Part shown: in pieces, positions 14,736-23,581 of the stretch
Layout of the letters: the number at the start of each line of letters is the position of its first letter
Position numbering within the stretch: the first letter of the stretch is position 1
From: Micavibrio aeruginosavorus
Lineage (GTDB): Bacteria; Pseudomonadota; Alphaproteobacteria; Micavibrionales; Micavibrionaceae
Reading direction: 5' to 3'
Assembly: GCA_003241475.1 (NCBI GenBank)
Contig: QFQB01000023.1
Coordinates: 1 to 25,484, forward strand
DNA: 25,484 bases
Translations under genes and position numbers: made by a program
Notes under the pieces: model-generated
What the model was told of the DNA's origin: nothing
The model's database searches: none
Seen by the model: only the letters and a program-made list of their open reading frames with translations

Positions 14736-16073
14736 ATGTGCAAAAAAATATGGTCTTGTTTACTGTTTTTGACGCTCTTTTCTGTCCCCGCGTTGGCACA
14801 GGAGGAGCGGCCATTATCGCTCGAACAAACCTTGCGGTATGTTTATGAAGAGAACCCTTCGATTCTCGCCGCGCGCTATAATCTGAAGGCAACAGAGGAA
14901 TTGTATCCGCAGGCTATGGCCGGTTGGAAGCCACGAGCTAGCGCGGAAACCGGAATTTTTACAACAGATGTGAAAACAGGAAATTTTTCGCAAGGGGACG
15001 GCGCCACGACAAAAAGCGCATCGGTGAGTATAGAGCAACCGCTATTTCGCGGTTTTCGTACACAAGCGGAAATGGAAGCGGCAGAACATCAGATCGCGGC
15101 CGAAACAGAGAGGGTGCGTGCCACCGAGCAAGATGTCTTTCTGCAGAGCGTCGAATCCTATATGAATGTCATTCGTGATCGGCTTATTTTAGGCTTGCAA
15201 CAAAAGAACCGTTTGTTGCTGGGAAAAGAGCGCGAATCCGTAGTGGCACGTTTTGATGCCGGGGATCTTACGCAGACGGATGTCAAGCAGATGGAGGCCC
15301 GCTATTCCCGGGCAATAGCAGATGAAGCCATTGCAGAAAGCCAGTTGCAGACAAGCGAGGCCACATTCGAACGGATTACAGGTGTTTGGCCATCCAACAT
15401 CTTCGTTATGCCGGTTCCGCCTTTTGTTTTTCCGCAAACGCTTGATGATCTGGTCAAAGCCGCCGCTATGCAAAACCCCGATTTGATTGCCAGTCGCAGG
15501 GCGCACGAAGCGGCGGAGGAAGATATCACCAGTGCAAAGAGTGATTTTTATCCGCAAATCTCCGCTTATGCCTCGCATGTCAAGGAACTGGACCCACAAC
15601 CGGGGATCGTCGATGAAAGCGAAACCAGTACAATTGGTTTGCGTGCGCGCATTTCCTTGTACGAAGGCGGGAGCACACTATCCCGTATCCGCGAGGCAAA
15701 AAGCCGCGCCAGTCAGAGATTCGTCGAAACGCTGGCGGCGGAGAAATCCGTCAAAAGCGATCTGGTTTCTTCATGGAGACGACTGAAAGCCTCCGAAGCT
15801 GAGATTGCAGCGCGGGAGCTTGAGGTGGCCGCCGCACAGTTTTCCAGCGAGGGCGTGCGCGAAGAAGCGCGTCTTGGTGACCGCACGGTGTTTGATACAT
15901 TGGAGGCCGAGCAGGATGTTCTGGACGCGGAAAGTGCGTTGGTGCAGGCACGAAGGGACAGGATTGTCACCGCGTACAGATTGGCCGCCGCGCTTGGAAT
16001 TCTCAATCCCAAGACCCTGAATCTCCAATCCGCGCCTGCCGTAGGCCCTGAATACGCTCGTCTTGCCGATTAA
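14736..16073 (+). CDS. TolC-family outer-membrane channel protein
   Basis: A 445-aa outer-membrane efflux/secretion channel. I chose the ATG at 14736 rather than the in-frame upstream start at 14646 because it begins a clean Sec signal peptide (MCKKIWSCLLFLTLFSVPALA, cut before QEE) with a GAGG about 7 nt upstream; the upstream extension adds 30 residues unlike a signal sequence. Two structural repeats typical of TolC follow: LSLEQTLRYVYEENPSILAA at the start, the first strand motif SVSIEQPLFRGFR, then the second repeat from LDDLVKAAAMQNPDLIASR with the strand motif GLRARISLYEGG. The C-terminal TVFDTLEAEQDVLDAESALV helix is characteristic of TolC/LapE proteins. Divergent from the cargo-ABC-HlyD operon, it is the obvious outer-membrane partner; the RND pump downstream could share it. 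Confidence 0.92.
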   Translation: MCKKIWSCLLFLTLFSVPALAQEERPLSLEQTLRYVYEENPSILAARYNLKATEELYPQAMAGWKPRASAETGIFTTDVKTGNFSQGDGATTKSASVSIEQPLFRGFRTQAEMEAAEHQIAAETERVRATEQDVFLQSVESYMNVIRDRLILGLQQKNRLLLGKERESVVARFDAGDLTQTDVKQMEARYSRAIADEAIAESQLQTSEATFERITGVWPSNIFVMPVPPFVFPQTLDDLVKAAAMQNPDLIASRRAHEAAEEDITSAKSDFYPQISAYASHVKELDPQPGIVDESETSTIGLRARISLYEGGSTLSRIREAKSRASQRFVETLAAEKSVKSDLVSSWRRLKASEAEIAARELEVAAAQFSSEGVREEARLGDRTVFDTLEAEQDVLDAESALVQARRDRIVTAYRLAAALGILNPKTLNLQSAPAVGPEYARLAD

Positions 16074-16112
16074 GGTTGAGTTTTGGCGTAAAAGCGGGCA
16101 TTTTCCGGCCCT

Positions 16113-17954
16113 ATGAACAACGGCCAACTTATCCTTAGCGTGCGCGACGCGCTTGTCAGCTTCGGCGATATTCCGATCTTCAAGGACCTGACCTTCAATA
16201 TCCATGAAGGTAGTCGGATTTCGCTCGTCGGCAAGAACGGCGCGGGCAAATCCACCTTGATGAATATCATCACAGGCGCGCGCGATCTGGACGATGGTGA
16301 GCGCTGGGTTCTGGAAGGGATCAAAATCGGCTATCTGCAGCAGGATGTAAAGCCGAAGCCCGGCCAGACGGTGTATGATTTCATTTTCGAAAGTTTTGAT
16401 CCTGATGCCGAAAGCTGGCTTAAGGACTACAAGATCGACATGGTGGTAACGCCGCTCGATCTGCATGTTGAAGACCGTATGGAGGTTTTGTCGGGCGGCC
16501 AGCTTCGCCGTGCGGCTCTGGCGCGGGCGCTCGTAGAAGATCCTGATTTATTATTGCTGGACGAGCCGACGAACCATCTGGACCTTGCCGTGATCGAATG
16601 GCTTGAAACATATCTGAAGAATTACCGCGGCTCTCTGATCTGCGTATCGCACGACCGGACATTCCTGACCAACATCTCCAACACGATTTTCTGGCTGGAC
16701 CGCGGCAAGCTCAGGATTGCCCCGAAGGGATTCGGTCATTTTGAGGAATGGTCGGAAATGCTGATCGAACAAGAACGCCGCGAACTGGCCAACCGCCAGA
16801 AATTCGTCGAACAGGAGCAGGAATGGGCCAATCGCGGCGTGAAGGCTCGCCGCAAGCGCAATGTCCGCCGCGTGGAGATGATGAAAGAAGCGCGTGATGC
16901 GCTCAAGGCCGATTTGTCATCCTTCCGCAAAATGCTGGGCAAGATCAAGGTCGAAGTCGGCGAGGTTGAATCGACATCCCGCGTGGTGTGCGAATTCTAC
17001 AACGTCAGCAAAAGTTTTGTCGAAGACGGGCGCAAAAAAACCATTCTGGAGAATTTCCATCTGCGTATCCAGAAGGGTGATCGGATCGGCATCTTGGGCA
17101 AGAACGGATCGGGAAAAACATCCTTTCTGAAAATGCTGATCGGCGAGTTGGAGCCGGACGGAGGCACGATCAAGCGCAAGAAAGAGCTGGAATTTTCCTA
17201 TTTCGATCAAAAACGCAAAGACCTGAAAGACGATCTGACGCTTTGGAAGACGCTCTGTCCCGAAGGCGGCGATCACGTCGATGTGATGGGCAAGCCGCGC
17301 CATGTCTGCGGGTATTTGAAAGACTTCCTGTTCGACCCTTCCAAAGCGCACCATGCCGTGGGAACCTTGTCCGGCGGGCAGAAAAACCGCCTGATGCTGG
17401 CCAAAATTCTGGCCAACCCCAAAACCTGCCTGATCCTCGACGAGCCTACGAATGATCTGGATATGGATACGCTGGACATGCTCGAAGATATTCTAGAGCA
17501 ATACAACGGTACATTGATTATCGTTTCCCACGATCGCGATTTTCTAGACCAAACCGTAACAAAGATTCTCGCGTTCGAAGGTGAGGGCGTTGTAGATGGC
17601 GTGATCGGCGGTTATAGCGATTATCTTGAAAAGAAAAAATCCGAGGAAAAAGAAGAAGAGATCGTTCAGCGCAAGAAAGAAGAAGCAAAAAAGGCTGATG
17701 TTGTGGTTTTGCCCAAAATCTCTAAAAAGCTGAGTTTCAAGCTTCAGCATGAATTGGATACGCTACCTGACAAAATATCCGAAATGGAAACAAGTATCGA
17801 ACATTTGACCAGATTGCTGGTTGATCCGGAATTTTATGCCCGTGATGCGGATGCTTTCCTTAAAACATCTGTCGCACTCGAAAAAACCAAGGCAGACCTG
17901 GCCAAAGCGGAAGGCCGCTGGCTGGAACTCGAATCCATGCGTGAAGCGTTATAG
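16113..17954 (+). CDS. uup: ABC-F family ATPase, Uup-type
   Basis: A 613-aa cytosolic protein with two ABC ATPase domains and no membrane segments. Domain 1: Walker A GKNGAGKST (40-48), signature LSGGQ (126-130), Walker B LLLLDEPTNHLD (146-157). A charged helical ABC-F linker spans about residues 205-285 (VKARRKRNVRR). Domain 2: Walker A GKNGSGKTS (329-337), signature LSGGQ (419-423), Walker B LILDEPTNDLD (440-450). A Lys/Glu-rich stretch (505-528) leads to a C-terminal coiled coil (about 540-613) as in E. coli Uup, where it binds nucleic acid. The family is linked to ribosome function and to DNA transposition/precise excision phenotypes. All catalytic residues are present. It starts 39 nt after the tolC-like gene on the same strand, with no strong ribosome binding site visible, so co-transcription is possible. 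Uup is preferred over EttA because of the C-terminal extension and linker. Confidence 0.9.
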   Translation: MNNGQLILSVRDALVSFGDIPIFKDLTFNIHEGSRISLVGKNGAGKSTLMNIITGARDLDDGERWVLEGIKIGYLQQDVKPKPGQTVYDFIFESFDPDAESWLKDYKIDMVVTPLDLHVEDRMEVLSGGQLRRAALARALVEDPDLLLLDEPTNHLDLAVIEWLETYLKNYRGSLICVSHDRTFLTNISNTIFWLDRGKLRIAPKGFGHFEEWSEMLIEQERRELANRQKFVEQEQEWANRGVKARRKRNVRRVEMMKEARDALKADLSSFRKMLGKIKVEVGEVESTSRVVCEFYNVSKSFVEDGRKKTILENFHLRIQKGDRIGILGKNGSGKTSFLKMLIGELEPDGGTIKRKKELEFSYFDQKRKDLKDDLTLWKTLCPEGGDHVDVMGKPRHVCGYLKDFLFDPSKAHHAVGTLSGGQKNRLMLAKILANPKTCLILDEPTNDLDMDTLDMLEDILEQYNGTLIIVSHDRDFLDQTVTKILAFEGEGVVDGVIGGYSDYLEKKKSEEKEEEIVQRKKEEAKKADVVVLPKISKKLSFKLQHELDTLPDKISEMETSIEHLTRLLVDPEFYARDADAFLKTSVALEKTKADLAKAEGRWLELESMREAL

Positions 17955-18079
17955 GATAGAGTCCCCCTTAAATTCTTGAGTTTCAAAGATTTATCCCTAC
18001 GATGAGCGAAGGGTTTTGCTCTTTTATCCGTATGTAAAGTGTGGCTATTTTTATCTTGCTGAAATAATTGGAAAAAATC

Positions 18080-19195
18080 ATGAAATTTGGGTTTCCCGTT
18101 CTCGCGCTTTTTGTAGTATGTGCCTTGCCGGGGCTGGCCGTCGCCCAGAAAAAGGGCGGAGACCGCGGGCCGATACCCGTGGTTGTCATGGCGGCCTACA
18201 GCGATGATTTTGTAGATCGTGTCGAAGCTATTGGCTCTTTAAAGGCCAACGAGACAGTCACGATGGCCTCGACTGTTACAGAAACCGTGACGGCCGTAAA
18301 TTTCACCGACGGCCAGCGTGTCAAGAAGGGCGATATTCTGGTCGAAATGACCGATGGCGAGGAAAAAGCGCTATTGGACCAACAGCGCGCACTCGTCAAT
18401 GAAGCCAATAAACAATTACAACGTGCACAAGAGCTGGCCAAAACCGGCGCCGTTTCAAGATCCGTTCTGGAAGAGCGGCAACGTGAGGCCGCGCAAACAA
18501 AAGCCGGACTTGGTGCGCTTCAGTCTCGTTTGCAAGATCATATTATCGTCGCACCTTTCGATGGCGTGGTCGGTCTTCGTAATATTTCCGCGGGTGCATT
18601 GTTGCAACCCGCGACACAAATTACGACATTGGACGATGACAGCGTGATGAAACTTGATTTCCCCGTGCCTTCTGTCTTTTTACCCGTTCTAAGTGTGGGC
18701 ACAAAGATTGTTGCAAGGGCGAGTGGGTTCGAGCAGGACTTCGAAGGAGAGGTTTCAGCTATCGACAGCCAGATTGATCCAGCCACGCGCTCGGTCGTCG
18801 TTCGTGCTTTGATTCCCAATCCGGATTTTGTTCTGAAACCTGGTTTGTTAATGACTGTCGAATTGCTAAAAAATCCGCGCAAGGCCGTGGGTATTCCTGA
18901 AGCGGCCATTATTCCCGAAGGCCGTAAGCATTTTGTTCTTGTCGTCGATGAAAGCAAAAAACCGCCTGTGGTGGAAAAACGAGAGATTGTCATCGGCACG
19001 CGCCGCGAAGGCGATGTTGAAGTAACGAAAAATCTTAGGGCCAGCGAAAAAGTCATTGTTCAAGGTACGATGATGGCTGGAAATGGTTCACAGGTTCAAA
19101 TAGCCGCCGAACAACAAAGAGGAGAAACGCTGGCGCAGGTTTTAAAACATCTGCGTGAGAAAGACCAACAGGCTCAAAAAGAAAAGGCGGAGTAA
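18080..19195 (+). CDS. RND efflux periplasmic adaptor subunit (membrane fusion protein)
   Basis: A 371-aa adaptor that would link the adjacent RND pump to an outer-membrane channel. The ATG at 18080 (GGAA about 8 nt upstream) gives a signal peptide MKFGFPVLALFVVCALPGLA with cleavage near AVA-Q; the TTG 12 nt upstream is less likely. There is no lipobox cysteine, so it is probably not a lipoprotein. The protein shows the lipoyl halves (VNFTDGQRVKKGDILVEM and IVAPFDGVVGLRNISAG), a short coiled-coil hairpin between them (about 95-150), and a beta-barrel with the typical SQIDPATRSVVVRALI and LKPGLLMTVEL motifs. The short hairpin and overall length resemble the MdtA/AcrA-like adaptors of HAE1 pumps. 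It is separated from the RND gene by 4 nt. A 125-nt gap with no obvious terminator precedes it. The transported compound cannot be told from sequence. Confidence 0.93.
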   Translation: MKFGFPVLALFVVCALPGLAVAQKKGGDRGPIPVVVMAAYSDDFVDRVEAIGSLKANETVTMASTVTETVTAVNFTDGQRVKKGDILVEMTDGEEKALLDQQRALVNEANKQLQRAQELAKTGAVSRSVLEERQREAAQTKAGLGALQSRLQDHIIVAPFDGVVGLRNISAGALLQPATQITTLDDDSVMKLDFPVPSVFLPVLSVGTKIVARASGFEQDFEGEVSAIDSQIDPATRSVVVRALIPNPDFVLKPGLLMTVELLKNPRKAVGIPEAAIIPEGRKHFVLVVDESKKPPVVEKREIVIGTRREGDVEVTKNLRASEKVIVQGTMMAGNGSQVQIAAEQQRGETLAQVLKHLREKDQQAQKEKAE

Positions 19196-19199
19196 CGCC

Positions 19200-22100
19200 A
19201 TGTTCATATCCGATGTTTTTGTTAAAAAGCCTGTTTTCGCAGCAGTGGTCTCGCTTTTGCTACTCGCATTCGGGATTGTGTCGTTCACAAAATTGTCTTT
19301 ACGCGAATATCCGGATATCGATCCGCCTGTTGTTTCCATCAGCGTGACCTATCCCGGCGCCAGCGCCGCGATTGTCGAAAGCCGTGTGACCGAAGTTCTG
19401 GAAGAACGTATCAGCGGTATCAGCGGGATTAATTTTATTGAATCGAGCAGTGAGGACGGGCGATCACGCATCACGTTGGAATTCAACGTCGGTTATGATA
19501 TCGATGCCGCCGCCAACGACGTACGTGACAAAATTTCCCGTGCTAGCGACGACCTACCCGACGAAGCCGATCCACCGGAAGTTGAAAAGGTCGATTCCAG
19601 CGATGATGTTATCATCTGGCTCAGTCTGACCAGCGATCACATGACCATTCCAGAGCTAACCGATTATGCAGAACGTTATCTGGTCGATCAATATTCGGTA
19701 ATCGACGGTGTATCGCAGGTCCGCGTCAGCGGTGCGCAGACCTACGCCATGCGCATCTGGCTGGATCGTACGGCGCTCGCCGCACGCGGATTAACGGTCA
19801 ATGATGTCGAAGATGCCTTACGGCAAGAGAATGTCGAATTGCCGGCCGGAAGCATTGAATCCACAGACCGCCAGTTCACGGTGCGTTTGCAACGTTTGTT
19901 CCGTGATGCGGATCAGTTCAAAGGTCTTGTGATCGGGCGAGGTAAGGACGGGTATCTGGTCAGGTTGGGCGATGTTGCCCGTGTGGAACGCGGTGCGGAA
20001 GAAAACCGCACCATGTATCGTGGAAACGGCGTTCCTCAGTTGGGCCTCGGCATTATCAAACAATCGACGGCCAACACGATTTCCGTTGCTCGCGCCGCCA
20101 AGGCGAAATCGGAAGAGCTGAACAAAACCCTGCCTGATGGTATGACTATTCGTGAGCGCTATGACACATCCGTTTTTGTCGAAAAAGCCATTCACGAAGT
20201 ATATGTCACTCTCGGTATCGCCGTTGTGCTGGTTGTTCTTGTCATTTATGCGTTTCTGGGCAGTTGGGGAGCAACGGTCATTCCGGCGGTCGCTGCGCCC
20301 GTCTCTCTGGTTGCTTCCTTCATTGTTCTGTTGGGAATGGGTTTTTCCATCAATATATTAACGCTTCTGGCGCTTATTCTGGCAATCGGCCTTGTGGTGG
20401 ATGATGCGATTATCGTGGTCGAGAATATTGTCCGTCGTATTAAAGAGGAGGGCGAGACGCCTCTGGTCGCTGCTTATCGCGGGACAAAGCAGGTGGGATT
20501 TGCCGTCATCGCGACAACCCTGACCCTGATCGCCGTGTTCCTGCCGATTACGTTTCTCGAGGGAGATGTTGGGAGATTGTTCTCGGAATTTTCCGTGACG
20601 ATGGCGGCATCTGTAGCATTCTCCGGCGTTGTGGCCTTGACGCTTTCGCCTATGCTTGCTTCGAAATTTCTAAAAAAAGACGAAAAAGAAACTAGACTAA
20701 CGCAGGCGATTGACGAGACATTCATGAAAATCCGTGGGAGCTATGGTAAGTTTCTGGTACGCCTTTTACGCAAGCCGGTCATTGTTATTGTTGGTTTCGC
20801 AGTAATTATTGTCTCTATGGTCGGCTTATTCAAGTTGGTTCCGTCGGAGTACACGCCTCTTGAAGATCGTGGTGCAATCATCATCATGGTCAACGGCCCT
20901 GAAGGTGCAACCTACAGCTATATGAAAGATTATATGGATGAGGTTGAAGAGCGTCTGCAACCTTATATCCAGAGCGGAGAGATAGAGAGTCTTATCATTC
21001 GTGCACCGCGTAGTTTTGGGACTACATCCGTTTTCAATAGCGGTCTTGCGATCGCGGTTTTAAGCGATTGGGGATCTGGCCGCCGTAACGGGTTCGATAT
21101 CGTAGATAGTGTGCGCAAAGATATGGCTGATATGACGGGCGTACGTATTTCTCCGATCATGAGGCAAGGTTTTACATCGTCGGTGGGTAAGCCTGTCCAA
21201 TTTGTTATTGGTGGTGGAACCTATGAAGAGTTACGTGAGTGGCGTGATATTCTTCTGGCAAAAATCAATGAAAATAACCCCGGTCTGAACAGCATCGACT
21301 GGAATTACAAAGAGACCAAGCCGCAGCTTGAGGTCTTGATCGACTACGATCGTGCCGCGTCTCTGGGCGTTACGGTCACGAATATCGGAGAGACGCTGGA
21401 AACCATGCTCGGCTCGCGCCGCGTTACAACCTACGTCGATAGCGGCGAGGAATATGACGTGATCATGGAAGGTGAGCGTGAGGAGCAACGCACAGCAACG
21501 AATATGGAGAACATCTATGTGCGTTCCGATACGACAGGTGCGCTTATCCCGCTTTCGAACCTTGTAAAAATTAATGAATTTGCGGACAGCGCAACGTTAA
21601 GCCGTTACAACCGCCTGCGCGCTATCACGATCGAGGCTAACCTTGATCAGGGATATACGCTGGGCGCGGCATTGGATTATCTTGAAAAGCTGGCGAAGGA
21701 AAATCTGCCTGAAACTGCCGTTATCGATTACAAGGGGCAGTCACAAGACTATAAGTATTCCGGCGGATCGATCTATTTCGTCTTCCTTCTTGGAATTTTG
21801 GTCACATATCTTGTGATGGCTGCGCAATTCGAGAGCTTTGTGCACCCATTCGTCATTCTTCTCACAGTGCCGCTGGCCATGGCCGGAGCGCTGGCGGGCC
21901 TTTATGTGATGGGACAAAGCCTGAATATCTTCACGCAGATCGGCCTGATCATGCTGGTCGGGCTTGCGGCCAAGAACGGAATCCTCATTGTCGAGTTCGT
22001 CAACCAGTTGCGTGATGAGGGCGTGGAATTCCACCGAGCGCTTATCATGGCCTCCGAATTACGCCTGCGCCCGATTCTGATGACGAGCATTACAGCGATG

Positions 22101-22313
22101 GCGGGCGCTGTGCCGCTCATTCTCACAGGCGGCGCAGGCTCCGAAACGCGTTCGGCTATCGGCATCGTGATCTTCTTCGGCGTGGCGGCGGCAACGTTCT
22201 TTACGCTGTTCGTGGTGCCTGCGGCGTACCAACTCATTTCCCGCCGCACCGGATCGCCGTTGGATGTCACGCGCCGTCTGGAGCGCGAAATACAAGAAAC
22301 GCCGGAGCGGTAA
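19200..22313 (+). CDS. RND efflux transporter, HAE1 family inner-membrane pump
   Basis: A 1037-aa proton-driven efflux pump. The ATG at 19200 was chosen: it has GGAG 8 nt upstream, overlapping the adaptor's stop region, and begins MFISDVFVKKPVFAAVVSLL, the standard start of this family; the GTG at 19155 would lie inside the adaptor gene. Twelve TM helices in the usual 1+5 / 1+5 layout with two large periplasmic loops are apparent. TM4 carries the proton-relay pair Asp401-Asp402 (LVVDDAIIVVENIVRR), and the repeat motif PLAMAGALAGLYVMGQSLNI is in the second half. Length is normal. It forms an operon with the adaptor; the outer-membrane partner is either the TolC-family protein encoded upstream or one elsewhere. 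Substrates may be drugs, bile-like compounds or lipids; nothing in the sequence decides. The 3' end overlaps one arm of a terminator-like inverted repeat. Confidence 0.95.
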   Translation: MFISDVFVKKPVFAAVVSLLLLAFGIVSFTKLSLREYPDIDPPVVSISVTYPGASAAIVESRVTEVLEERISGISGINFIESSSEDGRSRITLEFNVGYDIDAAANDVRDKISRASDDLPDEADPPEVEKVDSSDDVIIWLSLTSDHMTIPELTDYAERYLVDQYSVIDGVSQVRVSGAQTYAMRIWLDRTALAARGLTVNDVEDALRQENVELPAGSIESTDRQFTVRLQRLFRDADQFKGLVIGRGKDGYLVRLGDVARVERGAEENRTMYRGNGVPQLGLGIIKQSTANTISVARAAKAKSEELNKTLPDGMTIRERYDTSVFVEKAIHEVYVTLGIAVVLVVLVIYAFLGSWGATVIPAVAAPVSLVASFIVLLGMGFSINILTLLALILAIGLVVDDAIIVVENIVRRIKEEGETPLVAAYRGTKQVGFAVIATTLTLIAVFLPITFLEGDVGRLFSEFSVTMAASVAFSGVVALTLSPMLASKFLKKDEKETRLTQAIDETFMKIRGSYGKFLVRLLRKPVIVIVGFAVIIVSMVGLFKLVPSEYTPLEDRGAIIIMVNGPEGATYSYMKDYMDEVEERLQPYIQSGEIESLIIRAPRSFGTTSVFNSGLAIAVLSDWGSGRRNGFDIVDSVRKDMADMTGVRISPIMRQGFTSSVGKPVQFVIGGGTYEELREWRDILLAKINENNPGLNSIDWNYKETKPQLEVLIDYDRAASLGVTVTNIGETLETMLGSRRVTTYVDSGEEYDVIMEGEREEQRTATNMENIYVRSDTTGALIPLSNLVKINEFADSATLSRYNRLRAITIEANLDQGYTLGAALDYLEKLAKENLPETAVIDYKGQSQDYKYSGGSIYFVFLLGILVTYLVMAAQFESFVHPFVILLTVPLAMAGALAGLYVMGQSLNIFTQIGLIMLVGLAAKNGILIVEFVNQLRDEGVEFHRALIMASELRLRPILMTSITAMAGAVPLILTGGAGSETRSAIGIVIFFGVAAATFFTLFVVPAAYQLISRRTGSPLDVTRRLEREIQETPER

Positions 22314-22326
22314 ACCCCGGCGTTTC
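22296..22326. terminator. Inverted repeat between convergent genes, putative bidirectional terminator
   Basis: GAAACGCCGG (22296-22305) pairs perfectly with CCGGCGTTTC (22317-22326) around an 11-nt loop that contains the RND stop codon. The GC-rich stem with A/T ends sits in the 35-nt gap between the convergent RND and Sel1 genes. The T-tracts are short, so termination strength is uncertain. Confidence 0.65.
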
Positions 22327-22348
22327 AAAAATCATCAAGAATAATACT

Positions 22349-23581
22349 TTAAGCGCCTTGCTTGAGCGGACCTGCAACGCGGCCTTTGGCGGCTTTATAG
22401 GCGGCTTGCTGCTTGGCAATGGCGGCATCGAGGTTTTTGCCTTCAATGCGAAGCGAAGAGGACAGCTGCATCAAGGCCGCTTTAGCATCAGCGCTCCCGC
22501 CGTCTGCGGCGATTTTGTACCACAGTAGCGCGTCTTCGGGTTTTGCGCCTCCGCCGACAAGACCGTTCTCGTAGATAAGGCCAAGATTATAGGCGGCTTC
22601 GTTCACGCCTTGATTGGCGGCGCTTTCAAAGAATGCGGCGGCAAGCGGCGCGTCATATTGGGTGCCGATGCCCTCGATCGAGGCGATGCCCAGATTGTAT
22701 TGCGCCTCAGGGTGCCCCTGTTTCGCGGCTTCGCGGTACCAGTAAAGAGCGCGGTCCAAGTCTTTGTCGACGCCGAGACCTTGATGATACAGAACGCCGA
22801 GATTGTAGGCGGCGTTCGCAATCTTCTGGTCGGCGGCCTCACGGAACCACAAAGCAGCCTTGTCGAAATTCTGGGTCACGCCGCCGCGGCCGGCCGTATA
22901 AATGGCGGCCAAATCATGTTGCGCTTCGGGAACGCCGGCATAAGCCTGTGCCTGCAGTTCACGCATAGGGGCGGGCAGAGACGCATCTTGCGGGATGCGC
23001 GCGGATAATTCCTGACGGCCTTTTTCCTTGGCAATCAGATTGGCCAGTTGCGGATCTTGCGCGAACGCTTTGGGGCCAAGTGATTGGAGTGGATTATATG
23101 TCGAACCTGCGGTTGGTGCCGCTGCAGCTTTCGCAGGAGGCTCGGCAGGCGTTTCAACGGGAGCCTGCGCGCCCGGCGCGATCTCGTTGAGCTGTTTGGC
23201 CAGTGCATCGGGATCTTCTTCCAAGGCTTTCATCAAATCTTCATCCGAAGCATTCAAGGCATCTTGCGCCGCCGGTGTTTGCTCGGCAGGCGTTTCTTGC
23301 GGCGCCGGCTCTTCGCTCTTTGCCTGAACGGGTGTCAGCGTGGCATCTGCCTCGACGGAGGGCGCGACAGGCGTTTGCGGGTTTTGCGTTCCTGTGCTGA
23401 CAGGCTCCCATGTGTTGTCGGCCAGATTGAGACGGGCAAGGCCGCCGTTTTCAAGGACGGCGATTTTCGGCACATCCGGCTGCTGGATTTGGTTGATGGT
23501 CCAGCCGAACAACAGGGCCGCCGTAATCATCGCGCCCATGCCCACGGTTTGCATGCGCACCGATTTACGCCACCACGGCAT
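22349..23581 (-). CDS. Membrane-anchored Sel1-repeat protein (PodJ-like C-terminal half)
   Basis: A 410-aa protein with a short basic N-terminus (MPWWRKSVRM), one TM helix (about residues 12-27), a Pro/Ala/Glu-rich linker (about 60-160) and at least four Sel1-like (TPR-type) repeats: about 218-252, 253-289, 291-325 and 327-363, with motifs such as AAYNLGVLYHQGLG and EAQYNLG. Topology would place the repeats in the periplasm. Such repeats are protein-interaction modules; in alphaproteobacteria they occur in polar organisers such as PodJ, and in exopolysaccharide regulators. The chosen ATG has no good ribosome binding site and lies 55 nt inside the upstream coiled-coil gene in a different frame, so the two may be one gene with a frameshift. 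If so, the joined product of about 620 aa would have the coiled-coil/TM/Sel1 order of PodJ. The function is inferred only from architecture. Confidence 0.85.
   Translation of the reverse strand: MPWWRKSVRMQTVGMGAMITAALLFGWTINQIQQPDVPKIAVLENGGLARLNLADNTWEPVSTGTQNPQTPVAPSVEADATLTPVQAKSEEPAPQETPAEQTPAAQDALNASDEDLMKALEEDPDALAKQLNEIAPGAQAPVETPAEPPAKAAAAPTAGSTYNPLQSLGPKAFAQDPQLANLIAKEKGRQELSARIPQDASLPAPMRELQAQAYAGVPEAQHDLAAIYTAGRGGVTQNFDKAALWFREAADQKIANAAYNLGVLYHQGLGVDKDLDRALYWYREAAKQGHPEAQYNLGIASIEGIGTQYDAPLAAAFFESAANQGVNEAAYNLGLIYENGLVGGGAKPEDALLWYKIAADGGSADAKAALMQLSSSLRIEGKNLDAAIAKQQAAYKAAKGRVAGPLKQGA

Noticed and set aside
19155..19199. GTG start for the RND pump inside the adaptor gene
   Set aside because: The ATG at 19200 has a good Shine-Dalgarno and gives the family-typical N-terminus.
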